A DNA stretch of 64,000 nt from Rhodobacterales bacterium HKCCE4037 (GTDB taxonomy: Bacteria > Pseudomonadota > Alphaproteobacteria > Rhodobacterales > Rhodobacteraceae): positions 1 through 64,000 of the forward strand of contig WVSM01000006.1 in the NCBI GenBank assembly GCA_015689645.1. The letters run 5' to 3'. The notes under the pieces were generated by a model. The model did no database searches, was not told the DNA's origin, and worked only from the letters and a program-made list of their open reading frames with translations. Below are positions 24,378 to 34,976 of this stretch, one piece after another. The translations under genes were made by a program, and so were the position numbers. Every line of letters begins with the position of its first letter. The first letter of the stretch is position 1.

Positions 24378-26478
24378 GTTGGCCGAAAAGGAACTGCGCG
24401 GGCGTCCCCTCGACGACCTGACGTGGCACACCCTGGAAGGCATCGACGTGAAACCGCTTTACACGGAGGCGGATACCGAGGGCTTGCCCCATGTCGGCTC
24501 CCTGCCGGGCGAAGCACCGTTCACGCGCGGTGTGAAGGCGACGATGTACGCCGGCCGTCCGTGGACAATCCGGCAATATGCGGGCTTCTCGACGGCGGAG
24601 GAGAGCAACGCCTTCTACCGCCAAGGCCTCGCAGCCGGTCAGCAGGGCGTCTCGGTCGCGTTCGACCTCGCCACCCACCGCGGCTACGACAGTGACCACC
24701 CCCGCGTGGTGGGCGACGTGGGCAAGGCCGGTGTGGCCATCGACTCGGTCGAAGACATGAAAATCCTGTTCGACGGCATCCCGCTCGACCAGGTGTCGGT
24801 CTCGATGACGATGAACGGCGCCGTGATCCCGATCCTCGCCAATTTCATCGTCGCGGGGGAAGAGCAGGGACATGACAAGGCGGTCCTCAGCGGCACCATC
24901 CAGAACGACATCCTGAAAGAGTTCATGGTGCGGAACACCTACATCTATCCGCCCGAACCCTCGATGCGGATCATCTCGGACATCATCAGCTACACGTCAG
25001 ACAACATGCCGAGGTTCAACTCCATATCGATCTCCGGCTACCACATGCAGGAGGCCGGCGCGAACCTTGTGCAGGAGCTGGCCTATACCATCGCCGACGG
25101 CCGCGAATACGTGCGCGCGGCGATCGAGGCGGGGATGGACGTGGACAAGTTCGCTGGCCGGCTGAGCTTCTTCTTCGCCATCGGCATGAACTTCTTCATG
25201 GAAATCGCCAAGCTGCGCGCCGCGCGCACGCTCTGGTATCGCGTGATGAGTGATATCGGCGCGAAGTCCGAACGCTCCAAGATGCTGCGCACCCATTGCC
25301 AGACTTCCGGCGTCTCCCTGCAGGAGCAGGACCCCTACAACAACGTGGTCCGCACGGCATACGAGGCGATGAGCGCGGTTTTGGGCGGCACCCAGTCGCT
25401 GCACACGAACTCGTTTGACGAGGCGATTGCGCTGCCCACCGATTTCTCCTCCCGGATCGCGCGGAACACCCAGCTGATCCTGCAGGAGGAAACCGGCGTC
25501 ACCAATGTCGTCGATCCGCTGGCCGGCTCCTACTACATCGAAAGCCTCACCAACGAGCTGATCGAGAAGGCGACCGCGCTGATGGACGAGGTGGAGGAAA
25601 TGGGCGGCATGACCAAGGCCGTCGCCTCCGGCCTGCCGAAACTGCGGATCGAGGAAAGTGCGGCGCGTCGTCAGGCGATGATCGACAAGGGTGACGAGGT
25701 GATCGTCGGGGTCAACAAGTATCGCAAGGACAAGGAAGACCCGATCGACATCCGCGAGATCGACAATTCGGCCGTCCGTGACAGCCAGATCACGCGACTG
25801 GAGCGCATCCGGTCCGGGCGGGACGCGGGCGCTTGCGACGCGGCTCTGGCGGAACTGGAACGTGTGGCGAAGGAGGGCGGTAACCTTCTGGCCGCCGCGG
25901 TTGAAGCAGCGCGGGCACGCGCGAGCGTGGGGGAAATCAGCATGGCGATGGAGAAGGTGTTCGGACGACACCGCGCCGAGGTGAAGACGCTGGCCGGTGT
26001 CTACGGCTCGGCCTACGAGGGCGACGCGGATTTCGCGGCCATCCAGGGCGAGGTCGAAGCCTTCGCCGAGGCCGAGGGGCGGCGCCCCCGGATGCTGGTC
26101 GTCAAGATGGGGCAGGACGGCCACGACCGCGGGGCGAAGGTGATTGCCACGGCCTTTGCCGATATCGGCTTCGACGTCGACGTGGGCCCGCTGTTCCAGA
26201 CCCCGGAGGAGGCCGCGCAGGATGCCATCGACAACGACGTGCACGTCATCGGCATTTCGTCCCAGGCGGCCGGCCACAAGACGCTCGCCCCGAAGCTGAT
26301 CGAGGCGCTGAAGGCCGAAGGGGCAGGGGACATCATCGTGATCTGCGGCGGCGTCATCCCGCAGCAGGATTACGACTTCCTGAAGCAGGCCGGTGTCGCC
26401 GCGATCTTCGGGCCGGGGACGCATATTCCGTCGGCGGCGCGGGATATTTTGCGCCTGATCGGGGAAGCGCGGGGGTAA
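24349..26478 (+). CDS. scpA: Methylmalonyl-CoA mutase
   Basis: A 709-residue adenosylcobalamin enzyme that converts methylmalonyl-CoA to succinyl-CoA, the last step of propionate assimilation. Residues 1-550 form the substrate TIM barrel ([38 protein letters not shown]). The C-terminal B12-binding domain carries [11 protein letters not shown] with the cobalt-ligand His. A GGAAGAGG ribosome site precedes the ATG at 24349. Both regions are in one chain, as in the single-polypeptide mutases. Confidence 0.95.
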   Translation: MTEKTDTWRELAEKELRGRPLDDLTWHTLEGIDVKPLYTEADTEGLPHVGSLPGEAPFTRGVKATMYAGRPWTIRQYAGFSTAEESNAFYRQGLAAGQQGVSVAFDLATHRGYDSDHPRVVGDVGKAGVAIDSVEDMKILFDGIPLDQVSVSMTMNGAVIPILANFIVAGEEQGHDKAVLSGTIQNDILKEFMVRNTYIYPPEPSMRIISDIISYTSDNMPRFNSISISGYHMQEAGANLVQELAYTIADGREYVRAAIEAGMDVDKFAGRLSFFFAIGMNFFMEIAKLRAARTLWYRVMSDIGAKSERSKMLRTHCQTSGVSLQEQDPYNNVVRTAYEAMSAVLGGTQSLHTNSFDEAIALPTDFSSRIARNTQLILQEETGVTNVVDPLAGSYYIESLTNELIEKATALMDEVEEMGGMTKAVASGLPKLRIEESAARRQAMIDKGDEVIVGVNKYRKDKEDPIDIREIDNSAVRDSQITRLERIRSGRDAGACDAALAELERVAKEGGNLLAAAVEAARARASVGEISMAMEKVFGRHRAEVKTLAGVYGSAYEGDADFAAIQGEVEAFAEAEGRRPRMLVVKMGQDGHDRGAKVIATAFADIGFDVDVGPLFQTPEEAAQDAIDNDVHVIGISSQAAGHKTLAPKLIEALKAEGAGDIIVICGGVIPQQDYDFLKQAGVAAIFGPGTHIPSAARDILRLIGEARG

Positions 26479-26546
26479 GCCGCTTGCAAGCGGCTTGTCA
26501 CGCGGTTTCGAAACCGCGTCGGGAAGGCGTTTCGAAACGCCTTCCC
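26477..26546. repeat. Three consecutive perfect palindromes
   Basis: A 20-nt palindrome with AAGCCGCTTG as its left half (26477-26496), a 20-nt palindrome with ACGCGGTTTC as its left half (26500-26519) and a 26-nt palindrome starting GGGAAGGCGTTTC (26521-26546) follow one another with at most 3 nt between them. They fill the space between the convergent scpA and ycgN-like genes and could act as bidirectional terminators, although no T-run is present. The last two share the core TTTCGAAA. Confidence 0.9.
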
Positions 26547-26556
26547 CCGCCAAGCC

Positions 26557-27003
26557 TCAGGTGCCCGGCTCCTCGATGATATACTCTTCCCACTCTTCCT
26601 CGGGGATTTCGAATTCCGGCACGGTTATCCCTCGGACGGAGACGCCCGCCTGATGAACCGTATCGGGATCGCCCGAGATCAGCGGGTGCCACCATTTCAG
26701 CGGTTTGCCCTCATGCAAAAGCCTGTAGGCGCAGGTCTCCGGCATGAAATAGGCCACGTCGCCCATGGTCTGCGGCGTCAGCTGGATGCATTCCGGCACC
26801 AGCGTCTTGCGGATCTCGTATTGCCCGCACAGGCAGGTCTGGTCGTCGAGCAGGCGGCAGGCCACGCGGGTCAGGGCAACCTCCTGCGTGTCCTCGTCCT
26901 CCAGCTTGTTGAGGCAACACTTGCCGCAGCCGTCGCAAAGCGCCTCCCATTCCTCGGCGGTCATCTTCGCCATTGGAACGCGGCTCCAGAATTCCTTCCT
27001 CAT
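26557..27003 (-). CDS. YcgN-family cysteine-cluster protein (UPF0260)
   Basis: A 148-residue protein with CDGCGKCC near residue 25 and further Cys in CLCGQ, PECIQL and ETCAYRL, as expected for the YcgN/YkgJ family of putative zinc- or iron-binding proteins. Function in bacteria is not known. Its start overlaps the ribF stop (ATGA at 27000-27003), so the two are translationally coupled. The C-terminus is strongly acidic (EEWEEYIIEEPGT). Confidence 0.9.
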   Translation of the reverse strand: MRKEFWSRVPMAKMTAEEWEALCDGCGKCCLNKLEDEDTQEVALTRVACRLLDDQTCLCGQYEIRKTLVPECIQLTPQTMGDVAYFMPETCAYRLLHEGKPLKWWHPLISGDPDTVHQAGVSVRGITVPEFEIPEEEWEEYIIEEPGT

Positions 27004-27923
27004 GCCCGCAACGCGGCGCGCGCCGCGGCCTGGTCGGCGTCCATCTGGGTGATGAGCGCGTCGAGCGTGTCGAATTTCGCTTCGTCCCGCAGGTAGGCCA
27101 CGAGGCCGACCGACAAATGCGTGCCGTAAAGATCGCCGGTGAAGTCGAACAGGTAGGTCTCCAGGTTTGGGTGCGACAGTTCGAACATCGGGCGGATGCC
27201 GAGGTTGGCGACCCCGCCATAGGTGCCAGCGTGGGGGCCGTCGCGGACCTCAACCGTCACGGCATAGACACCGGGTTTTGGAACATGAAGACCGTCGAGG
27301 TTCATGTTGGCGGTGGGATAGCCCAACTCGCGCCCCCGCTTTTCGCCGTGCAGCACCGGCCCCTCGATGCGGTGCCAATGGCCTAGCATGGCCGCCGCGC
27401 CGGCGGGGCGCCCGTCCGACAGTGCCTCGCGGATCGCCGTGGAGGAAACGGCGCCGGCATCGCCCTCCAGAAGCGTGGCGATCGTCACGTCGAACCCGAG
27501 CTGTTTGCCAAGCCTTTGCAACAGGTCGGTGTCTCCGTCGCGCCCCTTGCCGAACCGGAAATCGGCGCCGACGACGGCGTGGCTGATCCCCAGTGCGTCG
27601 ACCAGAACGCGCTGCACGAACTCCTCCGCTGTCAAACTGGACAGTCTGGAGTCGAACGGCAGTTCCACCAGCAGGTCGACCCCCATCTTCTCCAGCCGGT
27701 TGGCGCGGGCGGCGGCGTTCATCAGGCGGAAGGGCGGGGCGTCGGGGGCGAAGACCTCGCGCGGATGCGGCTCGAACGTGACGACTCCAAGGGGCGCGTC
27801 CAGCCGCTTTGCCAGACCCAGCACATGCTGGTGGCCGCGGTGCACACCGTCGAAATTGCCGATGGCGACCGAGGCGCCCCGGTCGCGGGCTTGGGCATAT
27901 TGGTAATCACGCAGGACTCGCAT
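27000..27923 (-). CDS. ribF: Bifunctional riboflavin kinase/FAD synthetase
   Basis: A 307-residue enzyme making FMN and then FAD from riboflavin. The N-terminal adenylyltransferase domain shows VAIGNFDGVHRGHQHV (nucleotidyltransferase HxGH-like motif) and GADFRFGKGRDGD. The C-terminal kinase domain shows RGRELGYPTANMNLD and ETYLFDFTGDLYG. Length is normal. Precedes the ycgN-like gene on the minus strand. Confidence 0.95.
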   Translation of the reverse strand: MRVLRDYQYAQARDRGASVAIGNFDGVHRGHQHVLGLAKRLDAPLGVVTFEPHPREVFAPDAPPFRLMNAAARANRLEKMGVDLLVELPFDSRLSSLTAEEFVQRVLVDALGISHAVVGADFRFGKGRDGDTDLLQRLGKQLGFDVTIATLLEGDAGAVSSTAIREALSDGRPAGAAAMLGHWHRIEGPVLHGEKRGRELGYPTANMNLDGLHVPKPGVYAVTVEVRDGPHAGTYGGVANLGIRPMFELSHPNLETYLFDFTGDLYGTHLSVGLVAYLRDEAKFDTLDALITQMDADQAAARAALRA

Positions 27924-27967
27924 GGGCCGCAGTTAGGCCACGCGGCGCGCCGAGTGCAAGGAGTCGG

Positions 27968-28411
27968 TCAGTCGAACTTGGCCGATGGCGCGAGGACCGT
28001 GGCCTCGCCCTTCAGAACGACGGTCTCGCCCACCCGCGCTTCGGTCCGCAGCTGCACGCGGCGGCGCGAATAGTCGATGGACAGCACCTCGACGATGGCC
28101 TCCACCGCGTCGCCGGGGCGCACGGGGGCCATGAACTTCAGCGTCTGGCCAAGATAGACCGTGCCATGGCCGGGAAGCTGCTCGCCGATCACCGCCGAGA
28201 TCAGGCCGGCGGTCAGCATGCCATGGGCGATGCGCCCCTCGAAGATCGTGTCCTGTGCGTAGGCATCGTCGAGATGCACCGGGTTCCGGTCGGTCGAGAC
28301 CTCGGCGAACATCTCGATATCCTGATCCGTGACGATCTTCATCAGCGAGCGCGTCATGCCCACTTCCAGATCTTCGATGACAATCGTGCCGGTTTGCATG
28401 TTGTCGAGCAT
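27968..28411 (-). CDS. phaJ: MaoC-family (R)-specific enoyl-CoA hydratase
   Basis: A 147-residue hot-dog-fold protein. The hydratase signature is visible as AEVSTDRNPVHLDDAYAQDTIFEGRIAHGML, with catalytic Asp and His in NPVHLD and IAHGM. PhaJ-type enzymes make (R)-3-hydroxyacyl-CoA for polyhydroxyalkanoate. The ATG at 28411 is chosen for its GGAGG with 8-nt spacing; ATGs at 28426 and 28456 are in frame. A PhaR-like operator lies just upstream, which supports a PHA role, but other MaoC functions are possible. Confidence 0.85.
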   Translation of the reverse strand: MLDNMQTGTIVIEDLEVGMTRSLMKIVTDQDIEMFAEVSTDRNPVHLDDAYAQDTIFEGRIAHGMLTAGLISAVIGEQLPGHGTVYLGQTLKFMAPVRPGDAVEAIVEVLSIDYSRRRVQLRTEARVGETVVLKGEATVLAPSAKFD

Positions 28412-28455
28412 CGCAAGGTCCTCCATTGCCTGCTTCTTAGGCTGATGTAGGGCCA

Positions 28456-28470
28456 TTCTGCAATGCAGAA
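28456..28470. promoter_or_regulatory. PhaR-like palindrome TTCTGC-N3-GCAGAA
   Basis: A 15-bp palindrome with arms TTCTGC and GCAGAA around AAT contains CTGC-N3-GCAG, the site reported for the PHA regulator PhaR in Rhodobacter and Paracoccus. It is 45 bp upstream of the MaoC gene start, in the expected promoter region. Confidence 0.65.
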
Positions 28471-28644
28471 AGTAACAAATGGTGAAAAATGCGCGCTTTG
28501 TCGCAATTTTGTTGCGCGACGGATCGCGCATCGTGTGAACACCCGGCCACCCCAGGCGCAAGTTCGCATCCGCTAGACGCTGAAGGACTGCCGCGCAGGC
28601 GATAGCGACATCGCGATGAAACGGAACGGGGGCGGAGAGGACGC

Positions 28645-29517
28645 CTAGCGCAGAAAGCCGATGGAATAGGTCGGCTCGAACTGCACTTGCGACAGGTAAT
28701 CCCGCAACCTCGCCGAGTCCGGCTGCGTGTCGGTGCCGGTCTCCTCGCGCGCGAGCCCACCGGTGATGAACAGAGTGTCGATGTTCTCACCGACGCCACC
28801 CCGGATGTCGGTATTGATCCCGTCACCGATGGCGAGAATCCGGTCATCCGGCGTGCTCTTGCCCATCTGGGTCAGGCGGCGACGGGCGAGATCGTAGATC
28901 GGCGGATGCGGCTTGCCGAAGTAGAGGCTCTCGCCGCCCATCTCGGTATAAAGCTCGGCCAGCGCGCCCGCGCACCATTCGCGGCTGTCGCCGCGGTCCA
29001 CGACGATATCGGGGTTCGCGCAGAGCAGTTTCAGCCCCTTCGTCTTGGCCAGCAGGAATTGCGGGCGCATCTCGGACGGGTCGGCATGGGGATCGAAGGG
29101 GCCGGTGCAGACGATGCCCTCGGCCTCGTCCAACTCCACCCGTTCGATCTCGACCGGGTTCTCGATCATCTCCATCGGCTCGAAGAACGGCGCGTCATGC
29201 GGCTCGCCGATATGCCAGACCTTGCGGCCCACGGCCCCGGTCAGCATCGCGGCACGCGCAGAATCGCCGGAAGTGGCGATCACGTCCCAGCAATCCTCGG
29301 GCACGCCGATCCGGCCAAGCTGCTTGGCGACCGACGCACGGGGACGCGGTGCATTGGTCAGCAGAAGCACGGTGCCGCCTTGTGCCTTGAAGGCGCGCAG
29401 GGCCTCGACGGCCTCAGCGAAAGGCTCCACCCCGTTGTGCACGCATCCCCACAGGTCGCAGAACAGCGCGTCGTACTGGCCTGAAATCTCGGAAAGGGAC
29501 TCGATGATGCGGGACAT
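28645..29517 (-). CDS. HAD-IIA family phosphatase-like protein
   Basis: A 290-residue HAD protein of the NagD/PLP-phosphatase-like class. Motif I reads LFCDLWGCVHNG (Asp present; second Asp is Trp/Gly shifted as in the CDxWG subgroup), then LLLTNAPRPRASV, GKPHPPIY with the motif III Lys, and ILAIGDGINTDIRGG. This is the TIGR01459-type subgroup common in alphaproteobacteria, of unknown substrate. Length is normal. Confidence 0.88.
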   Translation of the reverse strand: MSRIIESLSEISGQYDALFCDLWGCVHNGVEPFAEAVEALRAFKAQGGTVLLLTNAPRPRASVAKQLGRIGVPEDCWDVIATSGDSARAAMLTGAVGRKVWHIGEPHDAPFFEPMEMIENPVEIERVELDEAEGIVCTGPFDPHADPSEMRPQFLLAKTKGLKLLCANPDIVVDRGDSREWCAGALAELYTEMGGESLYFGKPHPPIYDLARRRLTQMGKSTPDDRILAIGDGINTDIRGGVGENIDTLFITGGLAREETGTDTQPDSARLRDYLSQVQFEPTYSIGFLR

Positions 29518-29566
29518 GGGCGCGCTCCGTTGATGGGTTGCGCGCAGGTGTAGGGGAATGTGCCGC

Positions 29567-30088
29567 CTAGCGGAAGATGCAGTTCAAGCCGGTCCAGACC
29601 GCCTCGATCCGTTCACCGTCCTCGGACAGCAGACCAAAGAGCCCCGCACTTTCGAATTCGGTGCCAAGACCGCTTTCGAAGAAGCTGGCTCCGCCAGCCG
29701 TGGTCAGGTTCTCCACGGGCGCACCATGCCAGAGCCCGGTGTCGGTGGTCAGCAGATCGCGTCGGCCAAGGAACCAGCCGCCGAACCGGTCGTCCTGGAA
29801 CAGCAGAGTAATCGCTTCGGGAATGCGGGCTGAAACCATGGGCCCCGCGCCGCATTCCTGCGGGAAGAAGATATCGACCTCGTGCCCGTAGATACCGATC
29901 AGCCGGTGCATGGTGTCCTGAAACCCGGTGCCGAAGGGAATCTCTGCCAGTGCCGTGCCGTCCTCCCTCGTGACCGAGAGGCCTGCGGCGGTCGGCGTCA
30001 CCACGTCCGTTTCGCTCGGCCAATGGGTGTCAGCCCCGGCCGGAAAGGCGAGACCGAGAATGACGGCAGACAGGACAGGAAAACGCAT
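29567..30088 (-). CDS. Exported protein of unknown function
   Basis: A 173-residue protein with a signal peptide (residues 1-19, ending PAGAD). The mature part is beta-rich with two Cys (PQECGAGPM and the terminal LNCIFR), which may be bridged. No family is recognised. Adjacent genes give no clue. Confidence 0.72.
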   Translation of the reverse strand: MRFPVLSAVILGLAFPAGADTHWPSETDVVTPTAAGLSVTREDGTALAEIPFGTGFQDTMHRLIGIYGHEVDIFFPQECGAGPMVSARIPEAITLLFQDDRFGGWFLGRRDLLTTDTGLWHGAPVENLTTAGGASFFESGLGTEFESAGLFGLLSEDGERIEAVWTGLNCIFR

Positions 30089-30146
30089 GGGGCAACCTCC
30101 GGGACGTCAGGCCATCAGCCTGCGCCCGGTAGGATCACCTTGCAAG

Positions 30147-30162
30147 GGCGGGTTTTCCCGCC
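30147..30162 (-). terminator. Hairpin downstream of the pyrophosphatase gene
   Basis: GGCGGG pairs with CCCGCC around TTTT, 7 bp after the pyrophosphatase stop on the minus strand. It has no T-run in the transcribed strand, so it is only a weak terminator candidate. Confidence 0.4.
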
Positions 30163-30168
30163 GCCCGC

Positions 30169-31092
30169 TCAGACCGCGAGGTTGGGGATGATCTGCTTCT
30201 TGCGGCTGACCACGCCCGGCAGAACGACATGATCGGCATCGCCCACGACGGTGGCGAAGCTTTTCTCGGCCACGGTCCGGGTCAACTCGTTCGGCACCAG
30301 CATCGTCGATTCCTCGTTGAGGATATCCACGACGAAAAGCAGCACCTGGTCCGCCCCGTCTTCCTCGGCCACCGTCGGCATGGTTGCGACGAGCGAGTCC
30401 TTGCGGGCCAGAACCGTGGCGGGTGTCGTTGTTTCCAGAACGCTCACGCGGAAGGTCTTGCCGCCCACCTCGTAGGTCTTGCTGTCCATCCGCAGGAGTT
30501 CCGCATCCGAAAAGGCGGAGACGTCGGATTTCGCCGCGAACATCTCGGCCGCGTAGGACGGGATGTCGATGTTGAGGTCCTTGGCAAGCGCCTCGGCAAT
30601 CGCGCGGTCTTCCTGCGTGGTCGTCGGCGACCGGAACTCCAGCGTGTCCGACAGGATGCAGCTCAGCATCGCGCCCTTGATGCCTTCCGGCGCCTGGCTC
30701 AGCCCGTTGCCGATCATCTTGTGCATGATGGTTGCGGTGCAGGCGAGCGGCTCGATGCGGATGTCGATGGGGCCCTTGGTCTCCAGCCCGCCGACCAGCT
30801 TGTGGTGGTCGATGATGGCCTGGATATCGGCGGCATTAATGTTCTCGGGCAATTCGCCCGGGTTGTTGGTGTCGACGATGACGACGGGCGTATCGGCGGC
30901 GACGGTGTCGATGATGCGCGGCTTGTCGAGCTTCCAGCGCTCCAGCACGAAGGCAGCTTCGGTGTTGGGCTCACCCAGCAGCACGGCCTCGGCCTCGGTG
31001 CCTTTGATCTGGTTGAGGTACCAGGCCCAGATGATTGGCGACCCGGTCGAGTCGGTGTCGGGAGATTTGTGGCCGAAAACAAGCGTGGTCAT
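30169..31092 (-). CDS. ppaC: Manganese-dependent inorganic pyrophosphatase (class II)
   Basis: A 307-residue DHH-family enzyme hydrolysing pyrophosphate. Visible motifs are FGHKSPDTDSTGSP (metal-binding His and Asp), VDTNNPGELP, IIDHHKLVGG (the DHH motif), and SRKKQIIP near the C-terminus (substrate-binding Arg/Lys). Class II enzymes are common in Firmicutes but also found in Rhodobacterales. The N-terminal MTTLVFGHKS matches the family start. Confidence 0.95.
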   Translation of the reverse strand: MTTLVFGHKSPDTDSTGSPIIWAWYLNQIKGTEAEAVLLGEPNTEAAFVLERWKLDKPRIIDTVAADTPVVIVDTNNPGELPENINAADIQAIIDHHKLVGGLETKGPIDIRIEPLACTATIMHKMIGNGLSQAPEGIKGAMLSCILSDTLEFRSPTTTQEDRAIAEALAKDLNIDIPSYAAEMFAAKSDVSAFSDAELLRMDSKTYEVGGKTFRVSVLETTTPATVLARKDSLVATMPTVAEEDGADQVLLFVVDILNEESTMLVPNELTRTVAEKSFATVVGDADHVVLPGVVSRKKQIIPNLAV

Positions 31093-31453
31093 GGGGCTCT
31101 CTTCGTCATGTTGCGCGATTTCGGCGCCCTTCTAGCCTTGGGTCGGTGGGATGTCACGGGCAACATTTCGACCGGGCTGGCAGCTTTGGTCGCTGCCCGC
31201 CGCCCGTCGCGCAGGCCGTCCGTCCCGGTTCAGGAGCCAAGGCACGGGCGCCGGCACCACGTTGAACGGACGGGTCCGGCGCTCCATGTTTCAGGGCGCG
31301 GGATCCGTAAAATTTTTTGCGACTTCGGCTCCTGCAAATCCCTTGACACGAAACAGGGCGTTCCTTACCTCACCGCCGTTGGCACTCTCCTAGGGTGAGT
31401 GACAACAGCAACAGTGAGACATTCCGATTTCGGAAAAAGAGGAGAGGCCGAAA
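31093..31453. promoter_or_regulatory. groESL upstream region
   Basis: The 361-bp gap holds the groES promoter. A CCTTGACA (TTGACA at 31343-31348) with TTACCT 16 nt downstream forms a plausible promoter; its CTTGA could also serve the heat-shock sigma factor. The CIRCE-like repeat follows at 31379-31405. The left 200 bp show nothing recognisable. Confidence 0.6.
31379..31405 (+). promoter_or_regulatory. Imperfect CIRCE operator upstream of groES
   Basis: TTGGCACTC at 31379-31387, a 9-bp spacer, and GAGTGACAA at 31397-31405 match the HrcA operator TTAGCACTC-N9-GAGTGCTAA. The two arms are inverted with one mismatch. It is placed right after the promoter, so repression of groESL by HrcA is expected. 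Confidence 0.8.
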
Positions 31454-31765
31454 ATGGCATTCAAACCGCTTCATGACCGCGTTCTGGTCCGCCGCGTTGA
31501 ATCGGACGAAAAGACCAAAGGCGGTCTGATCATCCCCGACAGCGCAAAAGAAAAGCCCTCTGAAGGCGAAGTCGTTGCCTGCGGCGAAGGCGCCCGCAAG
31601 GACAGCGGCGAGCTGATCGAAATGGCCGTGAAGGCCGGCGACCGCATCCTGTTCGGCAAGTGGTCCGGCACCGAAGTGACGATCGATGGTGAGGAGCTTC
31701 TGATCATGAAGGAATCCGACATCCTCGGCATCATGGAAGGCTCGAAAGCCGCGAAAGCAGCCTGA
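31454..31765 (+). CDS. groES: Co-chaperonin GroES
   Basis: A 103-residue protein, the lid of the GroEL folding chamber. [21 protein letters not shown] at the start, the mobile loop [16 protein letters not shown] and [19 protein letters not shown] are standard. An AGAGG ribosome site precedes the ATG. The operon with groEL, 43 bp downstream, is classical. Confidence 0.97.
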   Translation: MAFKPLHDRVLVRRVESDEKTKGGLIIPDSAKEKPSEGEVVACGEGARKDSGELIEMAVKAGDRILFGKWSGTEVTIDGEELLIMKESDILGIMEGSKAAKAA

Positions 31766-31781
31766 ACGCCAATTCTTCTGA

Positions 31782-33676
<1,895 letters not shown>

Positions 33677-33681
<5 letters not shown>

Positions 33682-33698
33682 GGCCCACAGGCCCCTTT
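33677..33698 (+). terminator. groEL terminator, copy 2 with a compensated stem
   Basis: AAAGGGGCC (33677-33685) pairs with GGCCCCTTT (33690-33698). It sits at the same place in the second repeat as the copy 1 terminator and is flanked by the same TTTGTCATG, but the GC part of the stem is different on both arms, so the pairing is preserved. Confidence 0.75.
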
Positions 33699-33706
33699 GT
33701 CATGTC

Positions 33707-33784
33707 CGAATTTTCGTATGAAAATTCGCACCTCCGTCTCATCTTCCAGAAGATGAGATCCAACCCGAGTTTTCTAGAAAACTC
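33707..33784. repeat. Three consecutive hairpin palindromes upstream of phnM
   Basis: CGAATTTTC-N4-GAAAATTCG (33707-33728), TCTCATCTTC-CA-GAAGATGAGA (33737-33758) and an 18-nt perfect palindrome starting GAGTTTTC (33767-33784) follow one another. All have a pyrimidine-rich TTTTC or CTTC arm against GAAAA or GAAG. The third ends one base before the first possible ATG of the phnM-like gene, so it would lie in the 5' leader of that mRNA. Confidence 0.9.
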
Positions 33785-33832
33785 ATGGCCTCTCTCTTCC
33801 CTTCTCCACGCCCCCCTGCCAAACCGCGTCCC

Positions 33833-34975
33833 ATGTCGACCCCGCTCTCCATTCGCTTCACCGGCGCACAGGTCCTCCGCCCCGACGGGCTGACCGGTGA
33901 CCCCATCGCCATGGCCGAGGGGACCATCTCCGAAACCGCCCCGCGCGACGTCGACGCCAGCGGCTACCTCATCCTGCCGGGGATCATCGACCTGCACGGC
34001 GACGGGTTCGAACATCACATGGCCCCGCGTCGGGGGGCGCAGACCGATCCGGACCTCGGGCTGCGCGCCGTGGAGGCGGAGCTTGCCGCGAACGGCATCA
34101 CCACCGCCATGCTCGCGCAATTCTGGTCCTGGGAAGGCGGCATGCGAGGCCCGGCCTTCGCCGAAAAGCTCGCCGCCGCCGTCAGCGCCCACGACGCCGC
34201 GCTCGACCTGCGCCTCCAGCTCCGGTTCGAGCTGTCGCTGCTCGACGATGTCGACCGCATCAAGGACCTGATCGCGCGCGAGAACATCACCTACCTCGTC
34301 CTGAACGATCACCTGCCGCACGCAGCACTTGCCGCCGGGAAACGCCCGCCGCGCCTCACCGGGCAGGCGCTGAAATCGGGCCGCTCGCCGGACGATCACC
34401 TCGCGCTGCTGACGCAGCTTCACGAGCAGACGCCTGCGGCACTGGACGCCCTGCCGGAGCTGACGCGCTGGCTGACCGCGCGCGGCGTCCGGATCGGCAG
34501 TCACGATGACGCCACGCCCGAGACCCGCGCCCGCTTCCGCGCGATGGGCGCGACCATCGCCGAATTCCCCGAAACCCGCGCCGCTGCCGAGGCCGCGAAA
34601 GCCGCGGGCGACCCCGTCATCATGGGCGCGCCCAACGTGGTGCGCGGCGGGTCCCACGACGGCAAGATCGCGGCGCGGGAGCTGATCGCGGATGGCCTCG
34701 TCGACGCGCTGGTCTCGGACTACCACTACCCGGCGCCACACCGCGCCGCGCTGAAACTATGGGACGTGGGCATGGCGCTGCAGGACGCCTGGGCGCTGAT
34801 CTCAAGCGGCCCGGCGCAAATCATGGGATGGGACGACCGGGGCGACCTGGGAGTGGGCAATCGCGCCGACCTCATCTTCATGCAAGCCGAGACCCGCCGC
34901 ATCGAAGGCGTGTTCTGCGCAGGCCGCGCGGCGTATCTCGCCGGCCCCTTTGCCGCCCGCCTGATCGGGGGCTGA
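33833..34975 (+). CDS. phnM: PhnM-like phosphonate metabolism amidohydrolase
   Basis: A 380-residue protein of the PhnM family (alpha-D-ribose 1-methylphosphonate 5-triphosphate diphosphatase), a metal-dependent amidohydrolase. The N-terminal metal motif GIIDLHGDGFEHHM is present, with further ligands in LNDHLPHA, GSHDDATP and SDYHYPAP. No other phn gene is in the window, so it is solitary here. The ATG at 33833 (MSTPLSIRF) gives a family-like start; the ATG at 33785 would add 16 residues. No clear ribosome site is seen for either. Confidence 0.87.
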   Translation: MSTPLSIRFTGAQVLRPDGLTGDPIAMAEGTISETAPRDVDASGYLILPGIIDLHGDGFEHHMAPRRGAQTDPDLGLRAVEAELAANGITTAMLAQFWSWEGGMRGPAFAEKLAAAVSAHDAALDLRLQLRFELSLLDDVDRIKDLIARENITYLVLNDHLPHAALAAGKRPPRLTGQALKSGRSPDDHLALLTQLHEQTPAALDALPELTRWLTARGVRIGSHDDATPETRARFRAMGATIAEFPETRAAAEAAKAAGDPVIMGAPNVVRGGSHDGKIAARELIADGLVDALVSDYHYPAPHRAALKLWDVGMALQDAWALISSGPAQIMGWDDRGDLGVGNRADLIFMQAETRRIEGVFCAGRAAYLAGPFAARLIGG

Positions 34976-34976
34976 C

